A DNA stretch of 64,000 nucleotides. Origin: Polyangiaceae bacterium (GTDB lineage Bacteria; Myxococcota_A; Polyangia; Polyangiales; Polyangiaceae). The notes below the pieces were generated by a model. The model saw only the letters and a list, made by a program, of their open reading frames with translations. It made no database searches and was not told where the DNA came from. Positions 18,220 to 27,566 of the stretch are shown here, piece after piece (the first letter of the stretch is position 1; every line of letters starts with the position of its first letter). The stretch covers positions 154,568 through 218,567 of the forward strand of contig JAICTZ010000012.1 in the NCBI GenBank assembly GCA_025936115.1, read 5' to 3'. The position numbers and the translations under genes were made by a program.

Positions 18220-18996
18220 TTACCGCGCGCGAAACACCGCCGCGCGAATGAGGCGCATGGCTGCGTCGCGCAGCATGTCTTGGATCCCGACGGGGCCGGC
18301 TCCGTAGCTCACTTGGTAGTGCTTCCGTTCACTTTTGACTTTGCGAGCCACAGCCCAATCTTCGATGGGATAAAGCTCGAACTCCGCATAGTCGGGGTGT
18401 TGCTTGACGAGCAACTCGAAGATTTCGCGTACTGCAGGCGTGTTGAGCTCGTCGGATGACAGCTGGCGATGGCTTACGCCGTCGGTCGCATCGCGGCGTT
18501 GGTCTGCCAAGGCGTACGTCCACGAGTAGTCGTCGAACACGAGCAGGCCTCCCGGCCGCAGCAGCTTGTCCGCCAAGAAGAACGTGCCCCCGTCTATCGT
18601 CCAGTTTTTGGAGCCGTCGATGATGCAGAGATCGTAGTTCGGCTCGCAGACGTCGTTCAGCGTCTGACGTTTGATCTCGTCGTGCAAGAACCACGAGTAG
18701 CCGGTCTCGTAGCGGACGACGCGCACGTAGCGGGACAAGCCGGAACGCGCGAGCTGCTGCTCCGGTGACGGAACGTAATGGTGCTCGGACGCGAGCAGAT
18801 CGACGGAGGTGATGGAACCCGAGCCGAGCTCGTCGAGGGCGGCTGCCATGTAAACGGTCGCGGTGCCGTGCGCGACGCCCAACTCGAGAATTTGTCGGGG
18901 GGAGTGCTCGAGCACCCAATCGTAAAGGCGGCGCGCATTCACCGGATGGATGAACGGAACACCCTCGAGCTGTCGCCGAATCGTTTCGAACTTCAT
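18220..18996 (-). CDS. Class I SAM-dependent methyltransferase
   Basis: A 258-residue protein starting at MKFETIRRQ. Motif I is ILELGVAHGTATVYMAAAL, followed by an acidic strand end (ITSVDLLA). The later motifs are YDLCIIDGSKNWTIDGG and LRPGGLLVFDDYSW. The pattern is like the Methyltransf_24 group, which often acts on sugars or small molecules in envelope or natural-product loci. The open frame extends 46 residues further upstream, but that part is Arg/Ala-rich and not family-like. The substrate cannot be told. Confidence 0.85.
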   Translation of the reverse strand: MKFETIRRQLEGVPFIHPVNARRLYDWVLEHSPRQILELGVAHGTATVYMAAALDELGSGSITSVDLLASEHHYVPSPEQQLARSGLSRYVRVVRYETGYSWFLHDEIKRQTLNDVCEPNYDLCIIDGSKNWTIDGGTFFLADKLLRPGGLLVFDDYSWTYALADQRRDATDGVSHRQLSSDELNTPAVREIFELLVKQHPDYAEFELYPIEDWAVARKVKSERKHYQVSYGAGPVGIQDMLRDAAMRLIRAAVFRAR

Positions 18997-19168
18997 GCGC
19001 CGTCTCCGCGCACCGTTGCGTGCATGCGCGGCGCGAAGTGCACGGCGTATGCCAACGCGATGACGCGAGATTTCGGCTGCGGCGGCCGCCCCGTGTCCGT
19101 GCGGTGCCAGCACAGTGTCGCACCACTCGCACACCGCGCGCGAATGCGCGAAATACGTGCTCTAGAGC

Positions 19169-20587
19169 TCAGCCGAGGATCCCGGGCACCGGGTCCGAAT
19201 TCGGGGCGTCGCCGAAGCCCGCCACACTCGTGCCGGTGTCGCGAATCGAGGCGTTCACGAGCGTCGTCAAGAGTCGATTGTTAGTGACGTGGTCGAGCGC
19301 GACGTACTCGGCTTGCTTGAGCAGGTGACCGCCGCTGCCCCAAATCACGACCGGCACATTTTGGAAGCTGTGGCTCGGGCCGTCCGCGATGTGATTGGTC
19401 CACATCACCAGGCAGCGATCCTGCAGGCCGCGCGCCGCGAAATGATCGAGACCCGCGGCGAGGGACGCCATGCGTACGTGGTCAATCTCGCCGTGGGCCT
19501 GCTCCGCAAGCGGATCGTCGCCCACGGCGCCGTCGCTCTGGGTGCGATGACTGATGTAATGGAACTTCCAGGCCCGATCGTTCGACGGCACGTCGTAGAT
19601 GCTGTGGTCCGTTCCGTCGCCCCACTGGATGGTCGCGGTGCGGTTGAAGTTGCAGGCGAAGGCGAGCGCCACGAGGCTCATGTGCAAACGGCCGAGCTCT
19701 TCGACCGAGCCGCTCGGCGTGTAGTGATAGCCGCTCATCAGTGACTCGAGCTTGTCGGTGTCGAGGCCCATGGTCGTGCAGGCGTCGAGCGCGTCGTCAC
19801 CCATGCCGTCCATCGTGAGCTCGATCTCGCGAATTGCGTCGAAGTGCTGCTGTAGGCGCTGGTGATCGGCGCTGCTCAGGCGCGGATGCGAAAGCAGCGT
19901 CGTGAGCTCCCCGCGCACGAGATCGTGGACGCTCTTGCGGCTTTCGAGCAGGAGCCGCGCGGCGCGCTCGCCGTTCGGATCCATGCCCCCGCCCGGCGAG
20001 GCGAGGCCGACGAGCTGCGAGTAGAGGACGTAGGGATTGTCCGTCGCCTTGCGCACCGTGCCCTCGTTCGTGAACGAGAGGCGCTCGGCGATGTACCCGT
20101 TCCGGAGGTTGCCCGCGTACAAAGTCAGCGGATCAGTGCCCGGTTGCACGTGCGAGGCAATCACCACGTCCGCGGAGGGACCGCTCGCCATGGCGGAGGA
20201 GCCGCTACCCGTCGGCGTGCTGGCGGTGAGGACCTCGGACGAACCCGTCGCGTGACTGTCGCCGTTGTGTTGGTTGTCCGGCCACAAGTCGATGCCGGAG
20301 AGGAATAGGAGGTTTTGCGCGTGCCGAGCGAGCTCGCTCGTGGCTTTGCCGGCGTCGGCGAGTGATGCCGCGCTGAGCGCACCGGGCTGATCCGGGAAGA
20401 ACTTGGGCCCGAGCACGCCGCAAGCCGCGCAGATGAACAGACTGAAGACGGGCTCTTCGTCGATCGCCCAGGCCGAGCGCTCCGGCAGCCCTTCGAGGAA
20501 CGGCAGCGCGATGCTGACGCCCGCGGCGCCGCGCAAGAAATTACGACGGTTCGTACGCGGAACACGCCGGCGATCGAGCGGTTTCAT
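19169..20587 (-). CDS. DUF1552 protein with Tat signal
   Basis: This 472-residue protein belongs to DUF1552, related to the DUF1501/sulfatase-like proteins. It starts with a twin-arginine signal (RRNFLRGAAGVSIALPFLEG), so it is probably exported folded. Conserved blocks include SGIDLWPDNQHNGDSHATG, IDQ-like segments, a helical central part, and HHGEIDH-like residues near AEQAHGEIDHVRM. The function of the family is unknown. Its ATG overlaps the stop of the DUF1592 gene by 4 bp (ATGA), so the two are translationally coupled. The same pair occurs at 33400-36639. Confidence 0.88.
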   Translation of the reverse strand: MKPLDRRRVPRTNRRNFLRGAAGVSIALPFLEGLPERSAWAIDEEPVFSLFICAACGVLGPKFFPDQPGALSAASLADAGKATSELARHAQNLLFLSGIDLWPDNQHNGDSHATGSSEVLTASTPTGSGSSAMASGPSADVVIASHVQPGTDPLTLYAGNLRNGYIAERLSFTNEGTVRKATDNPYVLYSQLVGLASPGGGMDPNGERAARLLLESRKSVHDLVRGELTTLLSHPRLSSADHQRLQQHFDAIREIELTMDGMGDDALDACTTMGLDTDKLESLMSGYHYTPSGSVEELGRLHMSLVALAFACNFNRTATIQWGDGTDHSIYDVPSNDRAWKFHYISHRTQSDGAVGDDPLAEQAHGEIDHVRMASLAAGLDHFAARGLQDRCLVMWTNHIADGPSHSFQNVPVVIWGSGGHLLKQAEYVALDHVTNNRLLTTLVNASIRDTGTSVAGFGDAPNSDPVPGILG

Positions 20588-22323
20588 GGTGCCTCCGAAG
20601 CGCGCAAGCGGAAAGCCGAGTTCCTCACGAGAGCGACCACCATCTCCTTCAGCGAGTCTGTCCGGCTCACGGCGCTCAGCGTGTCGAGCAAGGGACGATC
20701 GCTGACCACGATGTCGCGCTGGAGCGCGTAGCCGGCGACCTTCTTCGAATAGCAGGTGTGCGCCTGCGCGTTGTCGGCGAGGATCGACATGAGCTCGCGC
20801 GCGTCGGCGAACGCACGCGTCCCGTCCGCGAAGGGGTAGCTCGCCGCCGTGTCGACCGCGCCGCCGTTGTCGGTTTCGCGCTCTTGCCCCATGCCGTCGA
20901 AGTTTTCGAACGCGAAGCCGAGCGGATTGATCTGCGCATGACAGACGCCGCCGCAGCTCGCGGTAAACTCGGTGATTTGCTCGCGCTCCGTCGTGCCGGC
21001 CGAGGCAGGGGGAATCGAGGGTGCGATTTCCGCCGGGGCGCCCATCTCGGCACAGAGCACGTCGAGCTCGAGCGCGACCCCGCGATGGATGGGATCAGAC
21101 TGGCGATTGATCGCGTTCAACATCAAGAAGGGGAGCTGCATGAAGTAGCCCGTCCGCGAGGAACCGAAATCGCGCTCCTCGAAGGCGCTCGCCGGAGCGT
21201 CGAGCCCGTAGAGCTCCGCCATGCCGGGTCCGACGTAGCCAGTGCGCGTGGTGAGGATCTCGCGCAGCCCGAGGTTCTGCTGAAACACCCGGTCGAAGAA
21301 GAGGTACGAGGCCTCCTCGAGCTCGCGGTTCAACGCCTCGCCGTACTCGGGCACGCCGACCTTGGCCAGCGACTGGTAACGGGCGAGATGCATGAGCTGA
21401 CCGTGAAAGTCGCGCATGACCGCGACGGCCGTCGACTCTTCGAGCATCTGGCGCGCGGCCGTTTCCAAGCCGTCCGCGCTGTCGAGCTCGCCCGCGGCGG
21501 CGGCGTCCAAGAGCTCGTCGCTCGGCGTGGTCCCTCGCAGCCAGAACGAGAGCTTGGAGGCGACCTCGTAACTGTCGAGTGGCTCGCCGCTCGGCCCGAG
21601 CTCCGAGCGGTAAAGGAAGTACGGCGACTGGAGCATGGCCCGGATCACGAGCCCCGCGCCGTGTTCGAATCCGTCCCCGTAGAGCTGCTCGCCGACGGCG
21701 AAGATGCCCTCGTAGCGTGTCTGCTCGTCAGCCGTGAGCGGGCGCCGGAACACGCGCCGCCCGAAGCTTCGAACGAAGCCTGCGGCGTCCGTGCCCGCGT
21801 CAATGGCGGCAAGTGAGGCCGGCGAGCTCGTCACGCGCTCCGCCAATGCTTCTGCTGCGGTCTCGTAGGAGTCGGCGAGCGAGCTATCGACGGCGAGCAC
21901 GTGCTCGTTGTTGTCGAAGTCCGTGGTGCCGGCTATGGGCGGCTCGAAGTCCTTGGCGAGTCCCGGGGGAGCGTCGAGCCGCAAAAGGTCGGTGACCGCA
22001 TGCTCCCATTGCGAGTTCGTGAGCCGCTGGAACCGCGTGTAGAAGGGCGATCCCCGGAGATCGAGCGTACTGTGGCCGGAGGTGTCCTCGGCACCTGCGG
22101 CTCCAGAGTCGCCGCTCGTGCCCCCCGTGGCCGGGTTGCCGCTCGCACCAGCTTGGCCACCGCTGCCGCCCGTCGTGGTTTCGCCGCCTGCGTCGCCTTC
22201 GCCCAAGTGGGAGGAGCCAGCGGCGCCGCGCGGGGGGCCATGCTGCGCGTGCCTCGAGATGCCGCAGCCGCCGAGCGCGCAGCAGAGCGCGAGCATGTGT
22301 AGTCGATCAAGGGAACCCCGCAC
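20584..22323 (-). CDS. DUF1592/DUF1588 family lipoprotein
   Basis: This 579-residue lipoprotein (ALGGC lipobox) has a Gly-rich linker, then the domain series typical of DUF1587-DUF1595-DUF1592-DUF1588-DUF1585 proteins: FQRLTNSQWEHAVTDLL, RRVFRRPLTADEQ, MLQSPYFLYRSELG, and the DUF1588 block with GGVCHAQINPLGFAFENFDGMGQ. The single CxxxCH-like site resembles a haem motif but has three residues between the cysteines. The start codon is GTG. The family is common with DUF1552 in myxobacteria and planctomycetes; its function is unknown. Tandem palindromes lie 45-69 bp upstream. Confidence 0.88.
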   Translation of the reverse strand: MRGSLDRLHMLALCCALGGCGISRHAQHGPPRGAAGSSHLGEGDAGGETTTGGSGGQAGASGNPATGGTSGDSGAAGAEDTSGHSTLDLRGSPFYTRFQRLTNSQWEHAVTDLLRLDAPPGLAKDFEPPIAGTTDFDNNEHVLAVDSSLADSYETAAEALAERVTSSPASLAAIDAGTDAAGFVRSFGRRVFRRPLTADEQTRYEGIFAVGEQLYGDGFEHGAGLVIRAMLQSPYFLYRSELGPSGEPLDSYEVASKLSFWLRGTTPSDELLDAAAAGELDSADGLETAARQMLEESTAVAVMRDFHGQLMHLARYQSLAKVGVPEYGEALNRELEEASYLFFDRVFQQNLGLREILTTRTGYVGPGMAELYGLDAPASAFEERDFGSSRTGYFMQLPFLMLNAINRQSDPIHRGVALELDVLCAEMGAPAEIAPSIPPASAGTTEREQITEFTASCGGVCHAQINPLGFAFENFDGMGQERETDNGGAVDTAASYPFADGTRAFADARELMSILADNAQAHTCYSKKVAGYALQRDIVVSDRPLLDTLSAVSRTDSLKEMVVALVRNSAFRLRASEAP

Positions 22324-22367
22324 GCGACCACGAGCTTATGCGCAAACCGTGAGTCTGTGAACCCTCG

Positions 22368-22392
22368 GCGCGATATCGCAGCGCGATATCGC
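22368..22392. promoter_or_regulatory. Two tandem palindromes upstream of the DUF1592 operon
   Basis: The 12-mer GCGCGATATCGC occurs at 22368-22379 and again at 22381-22392, 13 bp apart. Each holds the perfect 10-bp palindrome GCGATATCGC. The pair lies in the 171-bp gap in front of the minus-strand start at 22323. This looks like a double operator; no regulator is identified. Confidence 0.55.
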
Positions 22393-22494
22393 TTCTGTCG
22401 ATAAACTTCTTTCGACGGCGGAAGGGCTTGTCACTCTGCGACGCTCACGCTTCCGAAGCTCGTTACGTTGCGCTCGTTGCACGGACACACGAGA

Positions 22495-23610
22495 TCACTG
22501 CGCTGCGGCGAAGTAGCTCGAAATCGGTACTGCGGCGGCGGTGTTCCCGGCGCTCGTCAGGTGCGGGCCACCGCCCTGGATGTCGGAGCACGAGCGCGCC
22601 TCGACGTGGGGACCCACGAACACGAAGCCGGGATGTGCGGCTGCCACGTCGTCGATGGCGTCGTCGAGCTCGGGCGGGACGACGATGGTTTCGCCCTGCG
22701 TCGGCGCAGTCGGGCAGAGCATGTTGCCTGGGCCGCGGACCTGCGTCATGAGGTCCATGCGGCGGATGCCGGGATATTTGCCTTTGAACGTCGTGATCGC
22801 CTGTTCGATGAGCTTCGCCCAGTCCGTTCGCGAGCGGCTCGTGAAGCTCACGACGGGGAACACGATGCGATCGGGTGAGCCGGTGTTCTTCGTGCAGCTC
22901 GAGTCCACCTGCGCGCTCCAGAACGAGCTCTGGGGGTTTGCCCACTCTTCGAGGTAGCCGTCGACCCGCCATTTGACCTGCCAGCGCGGGTCATCGACGA
23001 CCTTCTCGAAGCCAGCGATGAACCATTCTTCGACGAGCTGTCCGCCCGTCACTTGATTGCACGTGAAAGGTCCCGTGGCGTCGCCGCCCGCGCCGGCGGC
23101 TCCGCTCCCGGCCCTGCCTGCATTGCCTGCGTTCGGAGCACCGCCGCCGGCAACCCCGCCGTTCGGAGCACCGCCGGTTGGTGCGCCTCCACCTGGGGAG
23201 CCTCCGCCCGCGCGACCGCCCGCCGTCCCGGAGCGGCCACCCTCGGCACTCCCGCTCGACCCTGCTGCGCTCGCTCCGGACGCGCCGCCAGCGCCGGGTA
23301 GCACGCTCGCGCCCGCGATCCCGGCACTACCCGCCGCCCCGCCGTGAGCTGCATTGCCGCCGCTCGCTTGATTTCCCGCGCTGCCCGCCATCTGCCCGGC
23401 GTTACCGCTCTGGCCCGACGCCGCAGCGTTCGACGCCTTACCGCCCGCCGCCGCGCCGCCGGCGGACGAGCCCGCCGTCGACAGCGAGCTGCCCGCGTGC
23501 CCCGCGCCAGCGGGGACATCGTGGGCGGCATCGTCACCTGCCGGGGTTCCCGAACCACAAGCGAAGGCAAGCGACGCACTCAGCACGATCGAAAGGTCCA
23601 GTGACTTCAC
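22495..23610 (-). CDS. Lipoprotein with SGNH-hydrolase-like domain
   Basis: The product is 371 residues from the GTG that overlaps the upstream stop codon (GTGA). The signal is SASLAFACGSG; a linker of about 165 Gly/Ser/Ala residues follows. The C-terminal 200 residues look like a divergent SGNH fold: VVSFTSRSRTDWAKL, YPGIRRMDLMTQVRGP, VVPPELDDAIDDVAA, and a final block GGGPHLTSAGN reminiscent of the catalytic Asp-x-x-His region (here the His is present, the Asp is less clear). The catalytic Ser block is not obvious, so enzyme activity is uncertain. It is the last gene of a four-gene coupled operon. Confidence 0.6.
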   Translation of the reverse strand: MKSLDLSIVLSASLAFACGSGTPAGDDAAHDVPAGAGHAGSSLSTAGSSAGGAAAGGKASNAAASGQSGNAGQMAGSAGNQASGGNAAHGGAAGSAGIAGASVLPGAGGASGASAAGSSGSAEGGRSGTAGGRAGGGSPGGGAPTGGAPNGGVAGGGAPNAGNAGRAGSGAAGAGGDATGPFTCNQVTGGQLVEEWFIAGFEKVVDDPRWQVKWRVDGYLEEWANPQSSFWSAQVDSSCTKNTGSPDRIVFPVVSFTSRSRTDWAKLIEQAITTFKGKYPGIRRMDLMTQVRGPGNMLCPTAPTQGETIVVPPELDDAIDDVAAAHPGFVFVGPHVEARSCSDIQGGGPHLTSAGNTAAAVPISSYFAAAQ

Positions 23611-25055
23611 TTCGCGAGCTCCGCCATGGCCGCCTGCAGGGCGTCGGGTGTGAGTGAGCCGACGCGCCACGGCGGCATGCGCGTGTCGTCCGACGCCTGC
23701 ATGCGCGCGATTGCTCTGTCCTTCTGGGCGCGCGACAGCGCATCGAGCTTCCGCACGTTGAAGAGGTTCTTCGGCAGCGCCGGATTGCCGCGACCGTCAT
23801 GACAGCGTCCACACATTTGCAAAAGCACCGTCTTCCCGTCAGCGCCGGGCTGCGGCAGGAAGCTGAGCTTGAGCGTGGCGTCGGCGGAGAACACGTCGCG
23901 CACGTCGAGCAGCGACTCGCGTGGCGCGATGCCCTGCACGACGTCCCCGTACGAGCGCGTCGCGGCATCGCGCTTGGCCGAGTCCGTCACGTCGATGCCC
24001 GGGTAGGGGACGGCGATGGCCTCCCCGCGCAAATGTGCGTCGAAACGCGCTTGCCAGGTGGGACTCGAGCCACTCTGCGCCTCCTTGGCAATCTGCGCGT
24101 CGAACGGATTCGGCTGGTCGGCGAAGCCCTCGGCGCGCACCAGTGCTTCGAGCTGCGCGCCGCTGCCGTCGTCGAGTGCATTGGCGATGACGGCGATCGG
24201 TACGCCGCCGTATTGGGTGTCGTGCTGGTGAACGGCCATGAATTCGGTGCTCAGCAGGCGATCGGAGTCCGTCTGTTGCACGAAGCGCTGCGGGAACCAG
24301 TGCAGCCAGGGACTCGTCAGCTCCTGCATGCGCAGCATGAGCTTGGTGCCGTAGCCGCCCGGCTGGTGGCACGACTTGCAATCGAACGGGGTCGTCTCGA
24401 GATCTTCCTGGTCGTACACGCTGTACGTGGTCCAGTCGTGCTCGATCTGCTCCGTGAGCAGATCGGCGAGACTGCAGCCTGCGGCGTCGTAGCTGCAACG
24501 TTGCTCGAAGCGTACGAGGTAGAAGTTGAGGTCGCCGCTCACGGCGTCGTGGCCGACGACTTCGACGAATTGCTCGCCGCGCACGAAGCCCATCGCGACG
24601 AGCGTGGCCGGCGGCGCGAGGTCGTCGCCCACGCGAGGAAACACGAGCAGGCGCGGGTTCAACGCCGACACGCTCTTGCTCACGAGTGAGGTCGAGTTGC
24701 CGCTCAGCGCGAACGCGCGCTCCTTGCCGAGACCGATCAGAGCGATCAACGAGGCCAGGTCCGGGATGGGCGGATGACCACCCGCGTCACAAAGCGCGGT
24801 CGAGAACGCGTCGGCGTGGTGCCGCGCGCAGACGCGCTCGTACGTTGTCTCACGCGAGCCGAGTGTCGCGAGCTCGGGGTCGGGATGCGTGACGGCGGGA
24901 AGGTTTGGCGCACCTGCCATCCCGGCGGGCGACGGCGTGCCTTGCGGACGTTCGGCGTCGGATGAGCAACCCCACGCGCCGAGCGCGACGCACGTCGTGA
25001 GCACGCAGCAGAACCCCGTCAGCCCGAAGCGTTCTTTTCGCGCCCGCAACGTCAT
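23607..25055 (-). CDS. Di-haem c-type cytochrome lipoprotein
   Basis: This is a 482-residue protein from the ATG overlapping the upstream stop (ATGA). An N-terminal lipoprotein-like signal ends at GAWGC. Two haem-c motifs are present: CKSCH (226-230) and CGRCH (415-419), the second followed by a typical cytochrome tail with RMQASDDTRMPPW, whose Met may be an axial ligand. The 200 residues between are unlike any family I recognise. It should carry electrons outside the inner membrane. The long frame upstream to 25181 is Arg-rich and antisense-like, so the later start is chosen. Confidence 0.8.
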   Translation of the reverse strand: MTLRARKERFGLTGFCCVLTTCVALGAWGCSSDAERPQGTPSPAGMAGAPNLPAVTHPDPELATLGSRETTYERVCARHHADAFSTALCDAGGHPPIPDLASLIALIGLGKERAFALSGNSTSLVSKSVSALNPRLLVFPRVGDDLAPPATLVAMGFVRGEQFVEVVGHDAVSGDLNFYLVRFEQRCSYDAAGCSLADLLTEQIEHDWTTYSVYDQEDLETTPFDCKSCHQPGGYGTKLMLRMQELTSPWLHWFPQRFVQQTDSDRLLSTEFMAVHQHDTQYGGVPIAVIANALDDGSGAQLEALVRAEGFADQPNPFDAQIAKEAQSGSSPTWQARFDAHLRGEAIAVPYPGIDVTDSAKRDAATRSYGDVVQGIAPRESLLDVRDVFSADATLKLSFLPQPGADGKTVLLQMCGRCHDGRGNPALPKNLFNVRKLDALSRAQKDRAIARMQASDDTRMPPWRVGSLTPDALQAAMAELAK

Positions 25056-27562
25056 GCTCGAAACCTCTCCGCCGAGCGCTTCCCGCGCGCCGTGCGCCGC
25101 AGTACGGCGAGCCCGAGCAGGCCCGCCGCGAGCGCGACGCCGAACGGCGTGCTGCGCGGCGCTGCCACCTTGCACCCGCACCCCATGAGGCCGCGCGACG
25201 GCGTGTGTTCAGGGGGTGTCGGAGTCACGGTGCCTCCACCCACGGTGCTGCTCATTCCTGCGGCGCCGCCGAAACCAGCCGCACCCCCTGAAACGAGCGC
25301 GCCTCCACCCGCCGCCCCCGCAGCGGCGCCTTGTCCCCCGGCGCCGGCAGCCACAGGCGGCGGGTCGAACGGCAATCGACGCACCGGCGCTTCGTCGTCG
25401 ATCTGCTGAAGGTACGCGACGAGCTGGTCGACTTGCGTGGCCGAAAGCGAGCTCACGAAGCCGTGTAGCCCGCTCGGGTTCTTCGTCGTGACGACGTCGC
25501 GCAGCGTTGGGGCGGAGCCGTCGTGGAGGTACGGCGGCGTCTCCCAGACGCCGAGTAACGTGGGCGTGTCGAGACCGAGCAACGGCTGCCCCGCGTGCGT
25601 GCCGGAGCTCGGGGTGATGGTCCCCACGTCGTGGAGCAAGCCGCGCGCGCTGTCCGTGAAGTCCGCGCCGGCATGACAGAAGTCGCAGCCGAGCTTCTCG
25701 AACAAGGCCTTGCCTGCCGTCCCATCGGCGGTGAGCGTCCCGTCCCCGTTCCGGTACGGGCTGCGGTTCACCTGGGCGAGCGAGGTGACGTACGCCGCGA
25801 GCGCGTCGAGCTCGGGGCTCAGTCCCGCTTTCGGATCACCGAGCGCTTGGTCGCGTGTCCCCGTGTGGAACGCGTCATCGGGGATGAACCCCTGTCCGCC
25901 GAAGAGCTCGCGGATCTGGTGCTCGAAATCTTGAACCTCGTCGAGCGTGGCGGTCCAGTTGAGTCGGCCCTGTCCGCTGCCGCGGCGGCCGAGGAGCGTG
26001 ATGGTGTTGCGCAGGCCTTCTCCACGCGTGGAAAAGTCGTAGACGCGTCCGTCGTCGGTGCCCTCGAAGTGACAGCCACCGCAACTGAGGTAGCCCTCGA
26101 GGTCCATGCGGATGTCCTCCGAATCGTGGAAGATGCGCTTGCCTTCGAGGATCTGCGCCGGGAGCTTCTCGCTCGAGACGGCCGGGATCGTGGCGACGAG
26201 GCTCGGCGTGGACTGATCGAACGTGTCGAGGTTCGGGCTCATGTCGTACACGAGCACCTCGCGGCTGAGGGCGGCTTGCACGAAGAGCTTGCCGTCGGGC
26301 GCGAGCACGGACGCGCGCGGAAAAGCGCCCACGTCGCCGATCGCCGAGAATACCTGCGTCGGTCGGTTCACGTCCCTGACTTCGATACGGTTCGAGCCGC
26401 CGAGCGACAGGATGGCGAAGTTGCCGTACTGGCTGAACTCGACGTGGACCGGCATGCTGCGGTCGTCGAGATCGACTCGATTGGCGAAGAGCTCCTGGTC
26501 GGTCTGCGTGTCGATCACGGCCGCGAGTGGGCGCACCGTCGTGTCGTGCGTGATGTCCTGCCCGTCGCGCAGCTTGCCGCGGAAGATGTTGTCCTTCTTG
26601 CCGGGGATCCATGCCTGGCGGCCGTCCGGGCTGATCGCGATGGAGAACAGGTAGTTGGGGACGCCGCGCGATTTTTGATCGCCGTCGACGGTGTCGGTGT
26701 CGGCTTTGAGCACGACGCGCGAGGCGACGGCCATCGTCGAGCTCGTCACCTTCACGATCTCGCCGCCCGTGTCGGGCGAGATGAAGCGGGTCACGTAAAC
26801 GTCCGCGCCGTCGTGCGAGACGGCGATCCCGCGCGGCTTGTCACCGACGACGACCTCGCCGAGCACGTTGCCCGTCGCGGGATCGAGCTTGAGCAGCTTG
26901 CCGAGCGCCTGAAGGCTCACGTACGCGGCGTCGCCCGTCGGGCTCACGGCGACTCCAACCGGCTGCGACGCGTACGGCAAGCGAAACCCGCGCTCGAGCG
27001 TCATGCCGTCGGGGTCGAGCACCGCCACGGCGTAGTCGTCTTGGTGGACGACCCAGAGCTTGCCCTGCGGTGTGAGTGCGATGGATTCCGGCTTCGCGTA
27101 GACGGCCACCTCGCCGAGCTTCGTCAGGCTCGCGGCGTCGATGAACGTGACCGTGTCGTTGTCCTGGTTCACGGAGTAGACGCGGTTGCGCGCGGCGTCG
27201 TAGATGATGGGCGACGCGGACGTGGCCCTCCGCTCCGTGAGTGGGTAGTGCACGAGGTGCCGGAAGAAGGCGCTTCCCGAGTCGCCCGTCGCGTCGGTGG
27301 CAATCACCTGGACGCTGACGAGCCCAGGAGCCGTGAAGGTGTGTGTCGCCGCCGCCTCGCCGGCTTGGAAATCCTCTTCCCCGAATTGCCACTGGTAGGT
27401 GAGCGCGCCGCTCGCGCCGGTCACGACCGCCGTGAAGGTGTGAGCTTCACCGATGACGGAGGGCGCGTCGTCGGTGACTGCGACGTCGAGGGCGAAAGCG
27501 GGCTCCGCCCACGCCGCGACCACGACGAACGCCGAGCACGCGATACTGAACCAACGAGGCAC
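25052..27562 (-). CDS. PKD / beta-propeller / di-haem cytochrome protein, MYXO-CTERM
   Basis: The product is 836 residues starting at a GTG 4 bp after the upstream gene. The order is: signal peptide, PKD-like domain (about 27-100), a YVTN-type propeller (about 115-445 with repeats such as PESIALTPQGKLWVVH and PRGIAVSHDGADVYVT), then two haem-c sites, CGGCH (494-498) and CDFCH (626-630). The block TPTLLGVWETPPYLHDGSAPTL is the signature seen in cytochrome c peroxidase (MauG-like) proteins. The end is GCGCKVA-TM-RRTARGKR, a MYXO-CTERM tail. It is probably a surface redox enzyme or electron carrier. The peroxidase role is an inference. Confidence 0.87.
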   Translation of the reverse strand: MPRWFSIACSAFVVVAAWAEPAFALDVAVTDDAPSVIGEAHTFTAVVTGASGALTYQWQFGEEDFQAGEAAATHTFTAPGLVSVQVIATDATGDSGSAFFRHLVHYPLTERRATSASPIIYDAARNRVYSVNQDNDTVTFIDAASLTKLGEVAVYAKPESIALTPQGKLWVVHQDDYAVAVLDPDGMTLERGFRLPYASQPVGVAVSPTGDAAYVSLQALGKLLKLDPATGNVLGEVVVGDKPRGIAVSHDGADVYVTRFISPDTGGEIVKVTSSTMAVASRVVLKADTDTVDGDQKSRGVPNYLFSIAISPDGRQAWIPGKKDNIFRGKLRDGQDITHDTTVRPLAAVIDTQTDQELFANRVDLDDRSMPVHVEFSQYGNFAILSLGGSNRIEVRDVNRPTQVFSAIGDVGAFPRASVLAPDGKLFVQAALSREVLVYDMSPNLDTFDQSTPSLVATIPAVSSEKLPAQILEGKRIFHDSEDIRMDLEGYLSCGGCHFEGTDDGRVYDFSTRGEGLRNTITLLGRRGSGQGRLNWTATLDEVQDFEHQIRELFGGQGFIPDDAFHTGTRDQALGDPKAGLSPELDALAAYVTSLAQVNRSPYRNGDGTLTADGTAGKALFEKLGCDFCHAGADFTDSARGLLHDVGTITPSSGTHAGQPLLGLDTPTLLGVWETPPYLHDGSAPTLRDVVTTKNPSGLHGFVSSLSATQVDQLVAYLQQIDDEAPVRRLPFDPPPVAAGAGGQGAAAGAAGGGALVSGGAAGFGGAAGMSSTVGGGTVTPTPPEHTPSRGLMGCGCKVAAPRSTPFGVALAAGLLGLAVLRRTARGKRSAERFRA

Positions 27563-27566
27563 GGCG

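Noticed and set aside
18059..18460. Small plus-strand frames upstream of the GH45 gene
   Set aside because: No ribosome-binding site or family pattern; mostly antisense to the methyltransferase gene.
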